In this document: piece by piece, positions 16,798-25,541 of the stretch
Layout: each line of letters begins with the position of its first letter
Position numbering within the stretch: position 1 is the first letter of the stretch
Source: CAVTJL01 sp963735065
Lineage (GTDB): Bacteria > Pseudomonadota > Alphaproteobacteria > Geminicoccales > Geminicoccaceae
DNA: 64,000 nucleotides
Direction: 5' to 3'
NCBI GenBank assembly: GCA_963735065.1
Contig: CAVTJL010000004.1
Coordinates: 1,426,001 to 1,490,000, forward strand
Notes under the pieces: model-generated
Told to the model about the DNA's origin: nothing
The model's database searches: none
Seen by the model: only the letters and a program-made list of their open reading frames with translations
Translations under genes and position numbers: made by a program

Positions 16798-17678
16798 ATG
16801 AGGATGCTTGCCATCGCGGCCGGACTTGCCGCTCTGACGGCCGCGGGCGGCTCGGCCGAGGCGGCGTCGAGGGGCCGGTCGCCATCGTCGCCGCGGAGAA
16901 CTTCTATGGCGACGTGGCAAAGCAGATCGGCGGGCCCGAGGTTCATGTGACGAGCATCCTGAGCAACCCGGACCAGGACCCTCATCTGTTCGAGGTGAGC
17001 CCCTCGGTCGGCCGGGCCGTGTCCGGAGCGCAGATCGTGATCCATAGCGGGATCGACTACGATCCCTGGATGGAGAAGCTGCTGGGCGCTGCCAAGTCGG
17101 CGGACCGCAAGGTGATCGTCGTGGCCGACCTCGTGGGTCGGAAGACCGGGGACAATCCGCACATCTGGTACGATCCGAAGACCATGCCGGCGCTGGCCGA
17201 GGCGCTGACGAAGATGCTGGTCGCCGAGGATCCCGCCCATGCCCAGGGCTATCGGCAGCGCGAGGCGGCGTTCCTGGCGTCCCTGGAGCCGATCGACAAG
17301 AAGATCGGAGCGCTGCGCGAGCGACTGGCCGGCACGCCGGTGACCGCGACCGAGCCGGTGTTCGGCTACATGTTCGAGGCGCTCGGCATGAAGGTGATGA
17401 ACGGGTCGTTCCAGCTCTCGGTGATGAACGACACGGAGCCCAGCGCTTCCGATGTCGCGGCCTTCGAGAAGAGCCTGAAGACAGGCGAGGTCAAGCTCCT
17501 GGTCTACAACAGCCAGGCGACCGACCCGATGGCCGAGCGGATGGAGAAGATCGCGAAGGAATCGCATGTGCCGGTGATCGGGGCCACCGAGACCGAGCCG
17601 ACCGGCAAGACCTACCAGGCCTGGATGCTGAGCGAGCTCGAGGCGGTCGACAAGGCGCTGCCCGCGAAGGGCCCATGA
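16798..17678 (+). pseudogene. znuA: Zn/Mn ABC transporter binding protein, frameshifted after signal peptide
   Basis: A cluster A-I metal-binding lipocalin-free periplasmic protein of about 293 residues. ATG 16798, after GGGGG, starts a clear signal peptide (MRMLAIAAGLAALTAAGGSA) in one frame; the mature part (VEGPVAIVAAENFYGDVAKQ onward) is in another. Adding one base near 16866-16868 restores AEAA-VEGP. Probable ligands are His in DPHLFE, His in NPHIWYD, Glu in ATEPVFGYM and an acidic residue in the last lobe. A His-rich zinc loop is absent and the third ligand is Glu, as in manganese-type receptors. The stop overlaps znuC by ATGA. Confidence 0.85.
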
Positions 17679-18469
17679 GCGCCATCGAGCTTCGGGACGT
17701 CACGCTGAGGCTGGGCGGGCGCGCCGTCCTCGAGAACGTCAGCCTCGCGATCGGCGGCCGGGAGCTCGTGGGCGTGCTGGGCCCCAATGGGGCCGGCAAG
17801 ACGACGCTGATGCGGGCGATCCTGGGCCTCGTGCGGCCCGCGGGCGGCAGCCTCAACGTGCTGGGCAGACCGGCCGTGCGCGGCAATCCGGCGATCGGCT
17901 ACATGCCGCAGGTGCGGGCCGGGCTCGGGGCCATCAGGCTGAGCGGCTGGGATGTCGTCGCCAGCGTCGTCGACGGCCATCGGCCGGGCCTGCCTTTGCT
18001 CGGACGGGCCGGCCGGCTGGAGGTCGAGCGCGTGCTCGATCTCGTGGGCGCTCGCGAGCTGGCGGCACGGCCCGTGATCGAGATGTCGGGCGGGGAGCGC
18101 CAGCGGCTGCTGCTGGCCCAGGCGCTGGTCGGCAGGCCGCGGCTGCTGCTCCTGGACGAGCCGCTGATCAGCCTCGATCCGCATCATCAGCGCGCCGTGG
18201 TCGAGCTGACGCGGACCCTCCAGCAGGAGCTGGGCATCGCCGTTCTCTTCAGCGCGCACGAGATCAACCCCTTGCTCGGCAGCATCGATCGCGTGCTCTA
18301 TCTGGGCGGCGGCCGGGCGGCGCTGGGCACGGTCGATCAGGTGATCACCGGGCCGGTCCTTTCCCGGCTCTACGGCTCGGCGATCGACGTCGTCCGGCTC
18401 AAGGGGCGCATCTTCGTGATGTCGGGCGGCTACGACATGGGGCATGACGGGCACGGCCACCATGCTTGA
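17675..18469 (+). CDS. znuC: Metal ABC transporter ATP-binding protein
   Basis: 264 residues. Walker A (GPNGAGKT, 36-43), signature MSGGE (137-141) and Walker B (LLLLDE, 157-162) are intact. It energises ZnuB for uptake of zinc (or manganese) across the inner membrane. The C-terminus carries a His-rich tail (HDGHGHH, last dozen residues) that could bind the transported metal, a trait seen in some ZnuC proteins. ATG 17675 is coupled to the znuA stop, and the 3' end overlaps znuB by 8 bases. Confidence 0.93.
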   Translation: MSAIELRDVTLRLGGRAVLENVSLAIGGRELVGVLGPNGAGKTTLMRAILGLVRPAGGSLNVLGRPAVRGNPAIGYMPQVRAGLGAIRLSGWDVVASVVDGHRPGLPLLGRAGRLEVERVLDLVGARELAARPVIEMSGGERQRLLLAQALVGRPRLLLLDEPLISLDPHHQRAVVELTRTLQQELGIAVLFSAHEINPLLGSIDRVLYLGGGRAALGTVDQVITGPVLSRLYGSAIDVVRLKGRIFVMSGGYDMGHDGHGHHA

Positions 18470-19364
18470 CTACGACTTCATGCGGAACGCCTTCGCGGCG
18501 GCCGCCATCGTCGCGGTCGTGGCGGGGCTCGTGGGCTATTTTCTCGTCCTGCGCGGGCAGACCTTCGCCGGCCACGCGCTCTCCCATGTGGGCTTCGCCG
18601 GGGCCACGGGTGCGGTGCTCCTGGGCGTCTCGCCGCTCACGGGGCTCATCGCGGTCGCGGTGGCGGCGGGCGTCGGCATGGGGCTCCTGGGCGAGCGGCT
18701 GGCCCAGCGCGACGTGGCGATCGGCATCGTGCTGAGCTTCTCGCTGGGCCTGGGTCTTTTGTTCCTCCACTTCTACACGTCCTTCGCCAGCGAGGCCTCG
18801 GCGCTCCTCTTCGGCAATGTGCTGGCGGTGGATCGAGTGACGGTATGGGCGCTGCTGGCGCTCGGTGTCGTGTGCGTGGGCGCTCTCGGCGTCATCGCCC
18901 GACCGCTGCTGTTCGCCAGCGTCCAGCCCGAGCTCGCGGAAGCCCGGGGCGTGCCGCTGCGCGCGCTGGGCGCCCTCTTCCTCGGGCTCGTCGGCCTCGC
19001 CACCGCGGAATGCGCCCAGATCGTGGGCATCCTTCTGGTCTTCGCGCTGATGGTGGGGCCGGCCGCCACCGCCCAGCGGCTGACGACCGGCATCGGCCGG
19101 GGCCTCGCCCTCTCGGCCGGGCTGGCGCTGGTCGAGGCCTGGCTCGGCCTGACGCTCGCCTTCTACACGGACTGGCCGACGAGCTTTTGGATCTGCAGCC
19201 TCAGCGCTGCGGCCTACCTGCTGGCGGGGCTGGCTGGCCCGTGGCGGGCCGTGCCCGCGACCGCGCCGGCCGCTCCGCGCCTACGAGGTCCGACAGGAAG
19301 CGGGCCGGATGATCGAGAAGGTCTGACAGGCGCGGGCTCACCGTCGCTCGCGCAGAGCCCATAG
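18462..19364 (+). CDS. znuB: Metal ABC transporter permease
   Basis: 300 residues with about eight membrane segments, matching the ABC-3 family (GYFLVLRGQTFAGHALSHVGFAGA near the start; AECAQIVGILLVFALMVGPAATA later). It forms the channel of the Zur-controlled importer. ATG 18462 overlaps znuC; ATG 18444 and 18480 are alternatives. The last 35 residues are hydrophilic and Pro/Gly-rich, longer than usual. Confidence 0.92.
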   Translation: MLDYDFMRNAFAAAAIVAVVAGLVGYFLVLRGQTFAGHALSHVGFAGATGAVLLGVSPLTGLIAVAVAAGVGMGLLGERLAQRDVAIGIVLSFSLGLGLLFLHFYTSFASEASALLFGNVLAVDRVTVWALLALGVVCVGALGVIARPLLFASVQPELAEARGVPLRALGALFLGLVGLATAECAQIVGILLVFALMVGPAATAQRLTTGIGRGLALSAGLALVEAWLGLTLAFYTDWPTSFWICSLSAAAYLLAGLAGPWRAVPATAPAAPRLRGPTGSGPDDREGLTGAGSPSLAQSP

Positions 19365-19485
19365 ATCGGCGCTATCGATCCGAGAGACAGCCGGGATTTC
19401 CGTGGCTGACCCTCTTCGAGCGATCTTCTGCCGTGGCGGCCCGGAGCCTCGATCCGGGCGCAACGGAAAAAAGGAGAAGCTCGTC

Positions 19486-19986
19486 ATGATGATCCGAAAG
19501 CAGAGCGGAAAGGCGCTCAAGGCGGTGATGCTGGCGGCAGCGCTCGGGACGGCCGTCGCGGCCGGCTCGACGGCGGCGCTGGCGGGCGGCTGCCCGGCCG
19601 ACAAGACCGTGGCCGACGGCGCCGGTCAGAAGCCCGGCGCCACCTCGCCCAAGGGCGTCACCGACACGGTCCTGGCCTCGATCGATCTCGGCAGCGAGCC
19701 CATCGCCATCCAGGACCGGACGATGCGCCTGCGCCGGCTCGTGATCCAGCCGGGCGGCGTCGTTCCCTGGCACAGCCACGGCGACCGGCCGGCGATCATC
19801 TACGTCGTCCAGGGCGAGGTGGTGGAATATGCCAGCACCTGCGCCGTGCCGATCCTGCACAAGGCGGGCACCGCCACGCCCGAGATGCACGCCACGTCGC
19901 ACTGGTGGAAGAACACCGGCAAGAAGCCGGTCGTGCTGCTGTCCGCCGACCTCCTGCACGACACCGACGACGCGCACATGATGTGA
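19486..19986 (+). CDS. Exported cupin-domain protein
   Basis: 166 residues: a signal peptide with a hydrophobic core (AVMLAAALGTAVAAGSTAALA) cut before GGCPADKT, then a single cupin barrel. Motif 1 is IQPGGVVPWHSHGDRPAIIYVVQGE, with His ligands in HSH and a Glu after the turn; motif 2 contains MHATSHWWKNTG. Such small exported cupins bind a metal, but no reaction can be assigned. AAAAAAGGAG precedes ATG 19486; ATG 19489 is equally possible. It lies 121 bases after znuB without an evident terminator, so read-through from the metal operon is possible. Confidence 0.85.
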   Translation: MMIRKQSGKALKAVMLAAALGTAVAAGSTAALAGGCPADKTVADGAGQKPGATSPKGVTDTVLASIDLGSEPIAIQDRTMRLRRLVIQPGGVVPWHSHGDRPAIIYVVQGEVVEYASTCAVPILHKAGTATPEMHATSHWWKNTGKKPVVLLSADLLHDTDDAHMM

Positions 19987-20070
19987 GCGCCCGCGAGGCG
20001 CCTCGACCCTGCGAGCGTGGCGTCGTCCCCCGCGACGCCACGCGCCCCCAAGCCATCCGGGAGCCTGTCG

Positions 20071-21291
20071 ATGTCCACGAGCCTCGCCGAGGCGGGACCG
20101 CCCATGCAGGCGGCCCACCACGCCGGCGCAGCGCTGCTGCGCACGCTTCTCATCGCGACGATCGCCTTTCTGACGGTCGTCGATCTCTTCGCGACCCAGG
20201 CCATCCTGCCCTCGCTCGTCCGAGCCTACGGCGTGAGCCCGGCGGCGATGGGGCTGGCCGTGAACGCGAGCACGATCGGCATGGCCATCGCCGGCCTCGC
20301 GGTGGCGTTCTTCAGCCGGCGGATCGACAGGCGCCGCGGCATCCTTTTGAGCCTCGTGCTGCTCTCCGTGCCGACGGCGCTGCTGGCGACGGCACCGAGC
20401 CTCGGCGCCTTCGCGGCACTGCGCGTGACACAAGGGCTCTTCATGGCCGCGGCCTTCGCGCTGACGCTGGCCTATCTGGGCGAGCGCTGCAGCGCCACCG
20501 ATGCCGCAGCCGCCTTCGCGGCCTATGTGACGGGCAATGTGGCGAGCAATCTCGTCGGTCGCCTGATCTCGGCAGCGGTCGCCGACCATCTGGGCCTCGC
20601 CGCGAATTTTTATCTGTTTGCGCTCCTCAACCTTGCGGGTGCTGCGCTCGTCTATTTCACGATCGGGCGGACGCAGCCCATGGCGGCGATGGCGCCGGCA
20701 CCCCGATCGCCGCTGGCGACCTGGGCCGCGCATCTGGGCAACCCGCCGCTGCGCGCGAGCTTCGCGATCGGCTTTCTTATTCTCTTCGCCTTCATCGGCA
20801 CGTTTACTTATGTGAACTTCGTGCTGGTGCGCGAGCCGTTCTTCGTGGGGCCCATGGCGCTGGGCTTCGTCTATCTCGTCTTCGTGCCCTCGATGGTCAC
20901 CACACCACTCGCCGGTCACGCCGTCCGGCGGCTCGGCACGCGGCCGACCTTCTGGGCGGCCATCGGCATGGCCGGCGTGGGCCTGCCCCTCCTGCTGGTC
21001 CCGAGCCTTTCAGCCGTGATCCTGGGCCTGGCGCTGGTCGGCGTCGGCACCTTCCTGGCGCAGGCAACGGCCACGGGCTTCGTCGGCCGGGCTGCGACGG
21101 TCGATCGCGGCGCTGCGAGCGGGCTCTATCTCGCCTCCTACTTCCTGGGCGGCATCGTCGGCACGGCGGTGCTGGGCCAGCTTTTCGACAGGCTGGGCTG
21201 GTCGGCTTGCGTCATCGGGATCGGCCTCGCTTTGGCGATCGCCGGCGGCCTCGGACACAGGCTGAGGCTTGCGACCGCACCGACGGGCTGA
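20071..21291 (+). CDS. MFS transporter
   Basis: 406 residues with twelve predicted membrane segments. LLIATIAFLTVVDLFATQAILPSL in the first span and FFSRRIDRRRGIL in loop 2-3 place it in the YnfM/Bcr-like drug:H+ antiporter group. An efflux role is likely; the substrate is unknown. ATG 20071 is chosen because GGGAG precedes it; the open frame starts earlier at 20017. It follows the cupin by 84 bases on the same strand. Confidence 0.88.
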   Translation: MSTSLAEAGPPMQAAHHAGAALLRTLLIATIAFLTVVDLFATQAILPSLVRAYGVSPAAMGLAVNASTIGMAIAGLAVAFFSRRIDRRRGILLSLVLLSVPTALLATAPSLGAFAALRVTQGLFMAAAFALTLAYLGERCSATDAAAAFAAYVTGNVASNLVGRLISAAVADHLGLAANFYLFALLNLAGAALVYFTIGRTQPMAAMAPAPRSPLATWAAHLGNPPLRASFAIGFLILFAFIGTFTYVNFVLVREPFFVGPMALGFVYLVFVPSMVTTPLAGHAVRRLGTRPTFWAAIGMAGVGLPLLLVPSLSAVILGLALVGVGTFLAQATATGFVGRAATVDRGAASGLYLASYFLGGIVGTAVLGQLFDRLGWSACVIGIGLALAIAGGLGHRLRLATAPTG

Positions 21292-21428
21292 CGGCTGACG
21301 CCGCGGCCCGGTCGCGCGCCCACGCACAGGTCACGGCTTCCGGCGGATCGTCGGGGGCCGTGACCTTGTGCCATCCGTGACCCCGGCTAAGCTCCCCGCC
21401 CACGACAGAAGCCTCAGGGAGACGGCCC

Positions 21429-22397
21429 TTGACGAGCGAGGTTCCGAGCTATGCCGCCTTGAGCCGGCCGGACGCGACGGGCCTGCCGCTCGCCTGGGGT
21501 GTCTGGGGCGCCGACGACGAGATCGGCATGCTGAACAACATCACGCCGCAAAAGGCGGTGGAGGCGGCGGCGCTCGTCAAGGAGGGCCGGCGCTTCAACA
21601 TGGATCTGCCGCTCGACCTGCCCTGGGGAAGCTTCACGGCCCACCCGGAGGACGAGCGCTTCTCGCCGCGCCATGTCGTGACGGCGAGCCAGCTCGCCCA
21701 CCTGCCGATGCGCGACGACCACCTCCAGGGCTTTTATCTGCAGGGGTCGTCGCAGTGGGACGGGCTGACCCACATGGCCGACCCCGAGCACGGCTTCTAC
21801 AACACGCCACGACAGGAAGGCCCGCTGCCGATCTTTCCGGGGCGCTGCGGCATCGACCGGGTGGCCGAATTCGGCATCTTCACGCGCGGGGTGCTGGCCG
21901 ATGTCGAGCGCTACTTTGCTGCGATCGGCCGGCCATGGTCGGTCGTGGGGGGCGACACCATCACGACGGCCGAGCTCGCGGCCTGCCTCGCCTGGCAGGG
22001 CACATCGCTCACGCCCGGCGATTTTTTGTTCGTTCGGACGGGCTGGCTTACCCAGTTCCTCGCGGCCGACCATGACGGGCGCGCGGGGCTCTTCAAGCGC
22101 AGGGACTATTCGGGCGTCGAGGGCTCGGAGGCGATGTGGGCTTTTCTCTGGGACAGCCGGCTGTCGGGCCTCGCCAGCGACGCGGTGGCCGTCGAGGCGT
22201 TCCCGCCGCAGCCGGGCCGGCCCAGCCTGCATTGGGCGATCGCAAGGCTGGGCCTGACGCTGGGCGAGATGTTCTGTCTCGACCAGCTCGCCGACGCGTG
22301 CCGCGAGCGGAACGACCACACGTTCCTCTTCATCGGCAAGCCGCTCAATCTGCGCGGTGGCGTCGGCTCGCCGGCCAACGCCATGGCGGTGATCTGA
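21429..22397 (+). CDS. Cyclase family protein (kynurenine formamidase-like fold)
   Basis: 322 residues matching the cyclase/kynurenine formamidase superfamily, long form. The region SSQWDGLTHMADPEHGFYN (about 112-130) replaces the metal-binding HxGTHxDxPxH of the short enzymes with a QWDGLTH variant common in this longer subgroup, keeping Asp and His ligands. VVGGDTITTAELAACLAWQG and FLFVRTGW are also conserved. The start is TTG at 21429, supported by AGGGAG 8 bases upstream. Likely a metal-dependent amidase or lactonase; substrate unknown. Confidence 0.87.
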   Translation: MTSEVPSYAALSRPDATGLPLAWGVWGADDEIGMLNNITPQKAVEAAALVKEGRRFNMDLPLDLPWGSFTAHPEDERFSPRHVVTASQLAHLPMRDDHLQGFYLQGSSQWDGLTHMADPEHGFYNTPRQEGPLPIFPGRCGIDRVAEFGIFTRGVLADVERYFAAIGRPWSVVGGDTITTAELAACLAWQGTSLTPGDFLFVRTGWLTQFLAADHDGRAGLFKRRDYSGVEGSEAMWAFLWDSRLSGLASDAVAVEAFPPQPGRPSLHWAIARLGLTLGEMFCLDQLADACRERNDHTFLFIGKPLNLRGGVGSPANAMAVI

Positions 22398-22415
22398 GCG
22401 CCCGAGGTCTCCGGT

Positions 22416-22796
22416 CTAGACCTTCTCGACGGCACCGCCGGCTTCGGCCCACTCCTTGAAGGAGCCGAGGTTGCGGACGTCGCTGTAGCCGAGGTCCTTG
22501 AGCGCCTTGGCGGCCAGCGCCGAGCGCCCGCCCGAGGCGCAGTAGAGAATGACCGTGCGGCCGGGGTCGAAGTCCGGGTCGTGGTAGGGCGAGGCCGGGT
22601 CGGCCTTGAACTCGAGCATGCCGCGCGAGACGTGCTTGGCACCCGCAACCTTGCCGCTGGCCTGCAGCTCGGGCGCGTCGCGCACGTCGACGACGAGCGC
22701 CTCGCCCTTGGCGATGAGGGCTGCCGCCTGCTCGCGGTCGATCTTGGGAACCGCAGCATTGGCGGCAGCAAGCATCTCCTTGACGGAAGTCGGCAT
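22416..22796 (-). CDS. Rhodanese-like sulfurtransferase
   Basis: 126 residues, one rhodanese domain. The active-site loop CASGGRS (86-92) has the persulfide Cys86 followed by the CxxGxR pattern; VVDVRDAPE is the conserved second strand. Such proteins move sulfane sulfur to thiophilic acceptors in the cytoplasm. ATG 22796 is preceded directly by GGGGGTGG; a GTG at 22802 is an in-frame alternative. It is convergent with the cyclase-family gene, 18 bases apart. Confidence 0.9.
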   Translation of the reverse strand: MPTSVKEMLAAANAAVPKIDREQAAALIAKGEALVVDVRDAPELQASGKVAGAKHVSRGMLEFKADPASPYHDPDFDPGRTVILYCASGGRSALAAKALKDLGYSDVRNLGSFKEWAEAGGAVEKV

Positions 22797-22920
22797 CTCC
22801 ACCCCCTATGCGTGATCGGACCCTGGCAGGCCTTGGGCCACGACCCCAGGGCGGTGGCCCCGGGGCGCAGCACAAAACATGGCCCTCGGCCCGTGGGCGG
22901 TCAACGCGGAGGTGGCCGCC

Positions 22921-23064
22921 TCAGAAGACGAGCAGCACCACGCCGAAGAGGACACAGAGAACGGCCATGGCCCCGGCTGCGGGAAGCTGCGCCTCGAGGC
23001 TGTGCTCGTAGGCGGGATCGTTCCGCGGGTCGTGCTCGCGATGGGTGACGTAGGGGCTGTGCAT
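22921..23064 (-). CDS. Small single-span membrane protein, 47 residues, unrecognised
   Basis: ATG 23064 is preceded by AGGAG at ideal spacing. The first 28 residues are hydrophilic (MHSPYVTHREHDPRNDPAY...), and the last 18 (AGAMAVLCVLFGVVLLVF) form one membrane helix ending at the stop, suggesting a tail-anchored inner-membrane peptide. I do not recognise the family. It lies between the rhodanese and the RluA gene on the same strand; a 7-bp inverted repeat (GGGCCAC/GTGGCCC, 22835-22860) follows it. Confidence 0.65.
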   Translation of the reverse strand: MHSPYVTHREHDPRNDPAYEHSLEAQLPAAGAMAVLCVLFGVVLLVF

Positions 23065-23211
23065 CGTTGGTCTCCTGGCAAATCGCCCTCGAGGGGCGAC
23101 CGGCCCGACCGCTGCCACCAAGGGCAACAGCGATGGCCATCTGCCATGAAGCACAGGAGGTTCCGCCCTCTCTGTGACGGACGACACAACTCACGATTTC
23201 GTGATCGATGC

Positions 23212-24198
23212 CTAGCGCGGCGGCGGCCAGTCCGAGAGGGCGGCACCCGGCAGCTCGGGGGCGCCGAGACCGAGCCAGGCGAGCGTCTCGCGGAAGGCCG
23301 GCGGCGCCTCGGCCGTGAGCCTGAGCGCCCGACCGCCCGGCCGCGGCAGCTCGAGCTCGCGGGCGTGCAGCATGAGGCCCTTGGGCGCGTTCGCGAGGTG
23401 GGCGGCGGCACCGCCATACTTGCCGTCACCCACGATGGGCGCCCCGATCGCGGCACAATGCGCGCGGAGCTGGTGGGTGCGGCCGGTGAGCGGCAGGAGT
23501 GCTGTCCAGCAGGCGGACTTGCCGGCTCGCGCCAGCACCTTGAAGCCCGTGCGGGCGTAGCGGGCATCCTCGCCGGGGCCGGGCCGCATCCGCTCCTGAC
23601 CGGGCGGGCCGGCCTTGCCGAGCGGCAGGTCGATCTCGCCCTCGTTGCGCTCTGGGCCCTTCACGAGGATGGCCCAGTAGAGCTTGCGGACGCGGTGCTG
23701 CTGGAAGGCGAAGCCCAGCTCGGCCGCGGCCTTGGCGGTGCGGGCGAGGACCAGGAGGCCGCTCGTGTCGCGGTCGAGCCGGTGGACGAGGCGCGGCCGC
23801 TCGCCACGCCTGGCCAGCGCATCCAGCATGCCGTCGACATGGCGGGTGGTGCCGGTGCCGCCCTGGACGGCGAGGCCGGCGGGCTTGTCGAGGACGATGA
23901 TCGTGTCGTCCTCGTGGATGACGAGACCCTTGATGAAGGCCGCGTCCTCCGGGCGGAGCGGTGCCCGGGCGGTGGCCGGCACGGGGGCGTCGTCCGGCAG
24001 CGGCGGGACCCTGACCGTCTGGCCGGCGCTCACCCGCTCGCCGCCCTGGACCCGGCGGCCGTCGAGGCGGAACTGGCCGGTGCGGAGGAGCTTCTGGAGA
24101 GGTCCGTGACCCAGTGCCGGGAAGTGCGCACGCACCCAACGGTCGAACCGCCAGTCCGCCTCCTCGGCTTTGACCTCGAGATGCTGCACGCCGCTCAT
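23212..24198 (-). CDS. RluA family pseudouridine synthase (RluC-like)
   Basis: 328 residues. An S4-like RNA-binding domain (about 16-62) precedes the catalytic domain, with HRLDRDTSG at 139-147; Asp142 is the nucleophile. LTGRTHQLRAHC is the second conserved block. The enzyme isomerises uridines in 23S rRNA (or tRNA); S4 plus this length fits RluC/RluD, but the exact site cannot be read. ATG 24198 overlaps the rarA stop (ATGA), so it is the last gene of the degQ-rarA-rlu string. Confidence 0.92.
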   Translation of the reverse strand: MSGVQHLEVKAEEADWRFDRWVRAHFPALGHGPLQKLLRTGQFRLDGRRVQGGERVSAGQTVRVPPLPDDAPVPATARAPLRPEDAAFIKGLVIHEDDTIIVLDKPAGLAVQGGTGTTRHVDGMLDALARRGERPRLVHRLDRDTSGLLVLARTAKAAAELGFAFQQHRVRKLYWAILVKGPERNEGEIDLPLGKAGPPGQERMRPGPGEDARYARTGFKVLARAGKSACWTALLPLTGRTHQLRAHCAAIGAPIVGDGKYGGAAAHLANAPKGLMLHARELELPRPGGRALRLTAEAPPAFRETLAWLGLGAPELPGAALSDWPPPR

Positions 24199-25541
24199 TC
24201 GCCACCCTTCCCCGGCTCGTCGGCCTTGCGCTCGGCGCGCAGGCGGTCGAGCCACTCGAGGCGCTCCTTGAGCCGCGCCTCCCTGCCCTCGCCGGCGGGC
24301 TCGTAGAAGCGCTCGCGGGGCATGTCGTCGGGAAAGTAGCTCTGGCCGGAGAAGTGATCCGGGGCGTCGTGGTCGTAGGCGTAGCCCTGCCCGTAGCCCA
24401 GCTCACGCATCAGCTTGGTGGGGGCGTTCATGGCGTGCATCGGCGGCATCAGGGAGCCGTGCTCCTTGGCGGCCCGCCGGGCCGCGCCATAGGCCCTGTA
24501 GGCGGCGTTCGATTTGGGCGCGAGCGCCATGTAGATGACTGCCTGCGCGATCATCAGCTCGCCCTCGGGCGAGCCCAGCTGCTCGTAGGCCTCGGCGGCG
24601 GCCAGGGCCTGCGGCAGGGCCTGGGGGTCGGCGAGGCCGATATCCTCGCTCGCCATGCGCACGACGCGGCGCGCGATGTAGCGCGGGTCCTCGCCGCCCT
24701 CGAGCATGCGGCAGAGCCAATAGAGCGCTGCGTCCGGGTCGCTGCCCCGCACCGATTTGTGGAGCGCGCTGATGAGGTTGTAGTGCGCCTCCTGCTGCTT
24801 GTCGTAGACCGGCAGGCGGCGGCTCAGCACCTCGCCCAGGCCCTCGACGTCGAGCACGGGCTCGGGCGGCAGGTCGGCCAGCGTCTCGATCATGTTGAGC
24901 AGGTAGCGGCCGTCGCCGTCGGCGAGGTCGACGAGGCGCTCGCGGGCGCCGGCCGAGAGCGGCAGCCCGTGGCCGAGCTCGTGCTCGGCGCGCTCGACGA
25001 GCTTCGCCAGCGCCGCCGCGTCCAGCCGGTCGAGCACGACGACGTGGCAGCGCGACAGCAGCGCGGCGTTGAGGGCGAAGGACGGGTTCTCGGTGGTGGC
25101 GCCGACCAGCGTGACGGTGCCGTCCTCGGCCTCGTGCAGGAGGCCGTCCTGCTGGGCGCGGTTGAAGCGGTGGATCTCGTCGATGAAGAGGATGGGCCGG
25201 CGGCCGCGGGCCTTGAGCTTGCGCGCCTCCTCGAAGGCCTTCCTCAGATCGGCGACGCCCGACATGACGGCCGAGAGCGCCATCAGGGGCTCGCCCAGCT
25301 GGGCTGCCAGCAGCCGCGCCAGGGTGGTCTTGCCGCAGCCCGGCGGCCCCCAGAGGATCATCGAGGCGAGCCGCCGCGTGTGCAGCATGCGGCCCAGCGG
25401 CCCGTGCGGGTCGAGGGCGGCGTCCTGGCCCACGACCTCGTCGAGCCGGGTCGGCCGCAGGCGGTCGGCGAGCGGACGGTCCTTGGCCGGGCGTGGGGCC
25501 TGCGTGGCGCCGGGCGCGCCTGCGAAGAGGTCCTCGCTCAT
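24195..25541 (-). CDS. rarA: Replication-associated recombination protein A (MgsA)
   Basis: 448 residues, an AAA+ ATPase of the clamp-loader clade that acts at stalled replication forks. Walker A GPPGCGKT (65-72), Walker B ILFIDE (117-122), sensor TTENPSFALN and the C-terminal tetramerisation region (DPDAALYWLCRMLEGGEDP) are all conserved. ATG 25541 is coupled to the protease gene by ATGA; the open frame continues upstream only as a shadow of that gene. Confidence 0.95.
   Translation of the reverse strand: MSEDLFAGAPGATQAPRPAKDRPLADRLRPTRLDEVVGQDAALDPHGPLGRMLHTRRLASMILWGPPGCGKTTLARLLAAQLGEPLMALSAVMSGVADLRKAFEEARKLKARGRRPILFIDEIHRFNRAQQDGLLHEAEDGTVTLVGATTENPSFALNAALLSRCHVVVLDRLDAAALAKLVERAEHELGHGLPLSAGARERLVDLADGDGRYLLNMIETLADLPPEPVLDVEGLGEVLSRRLPVYDKQQEAHYNLISALHKSVRGSDPDAALYWLCRMLEGGEDPRYIARRVVRMASEDIGLADPQALPQALAAAEAYEQLGSPEGELMIAQAVIYMALAPKSNAAYRAYGAARRAAKEHGSLMPPMHAMNAPTKLMRELGYGQGYAYDHDAPDHFSGQSYFPDDMPRERFYEPAGEGREARLKERLEWLDRLRAERKADEPGKGGE

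Noticed and set aside
16850..16880. Programmed frameshift in znuA
   Set aside because: No slippery heptamer or downstream structure typical of programmed shifts is evident, and the family is not known to use one; decay or sequencing error is simpler.
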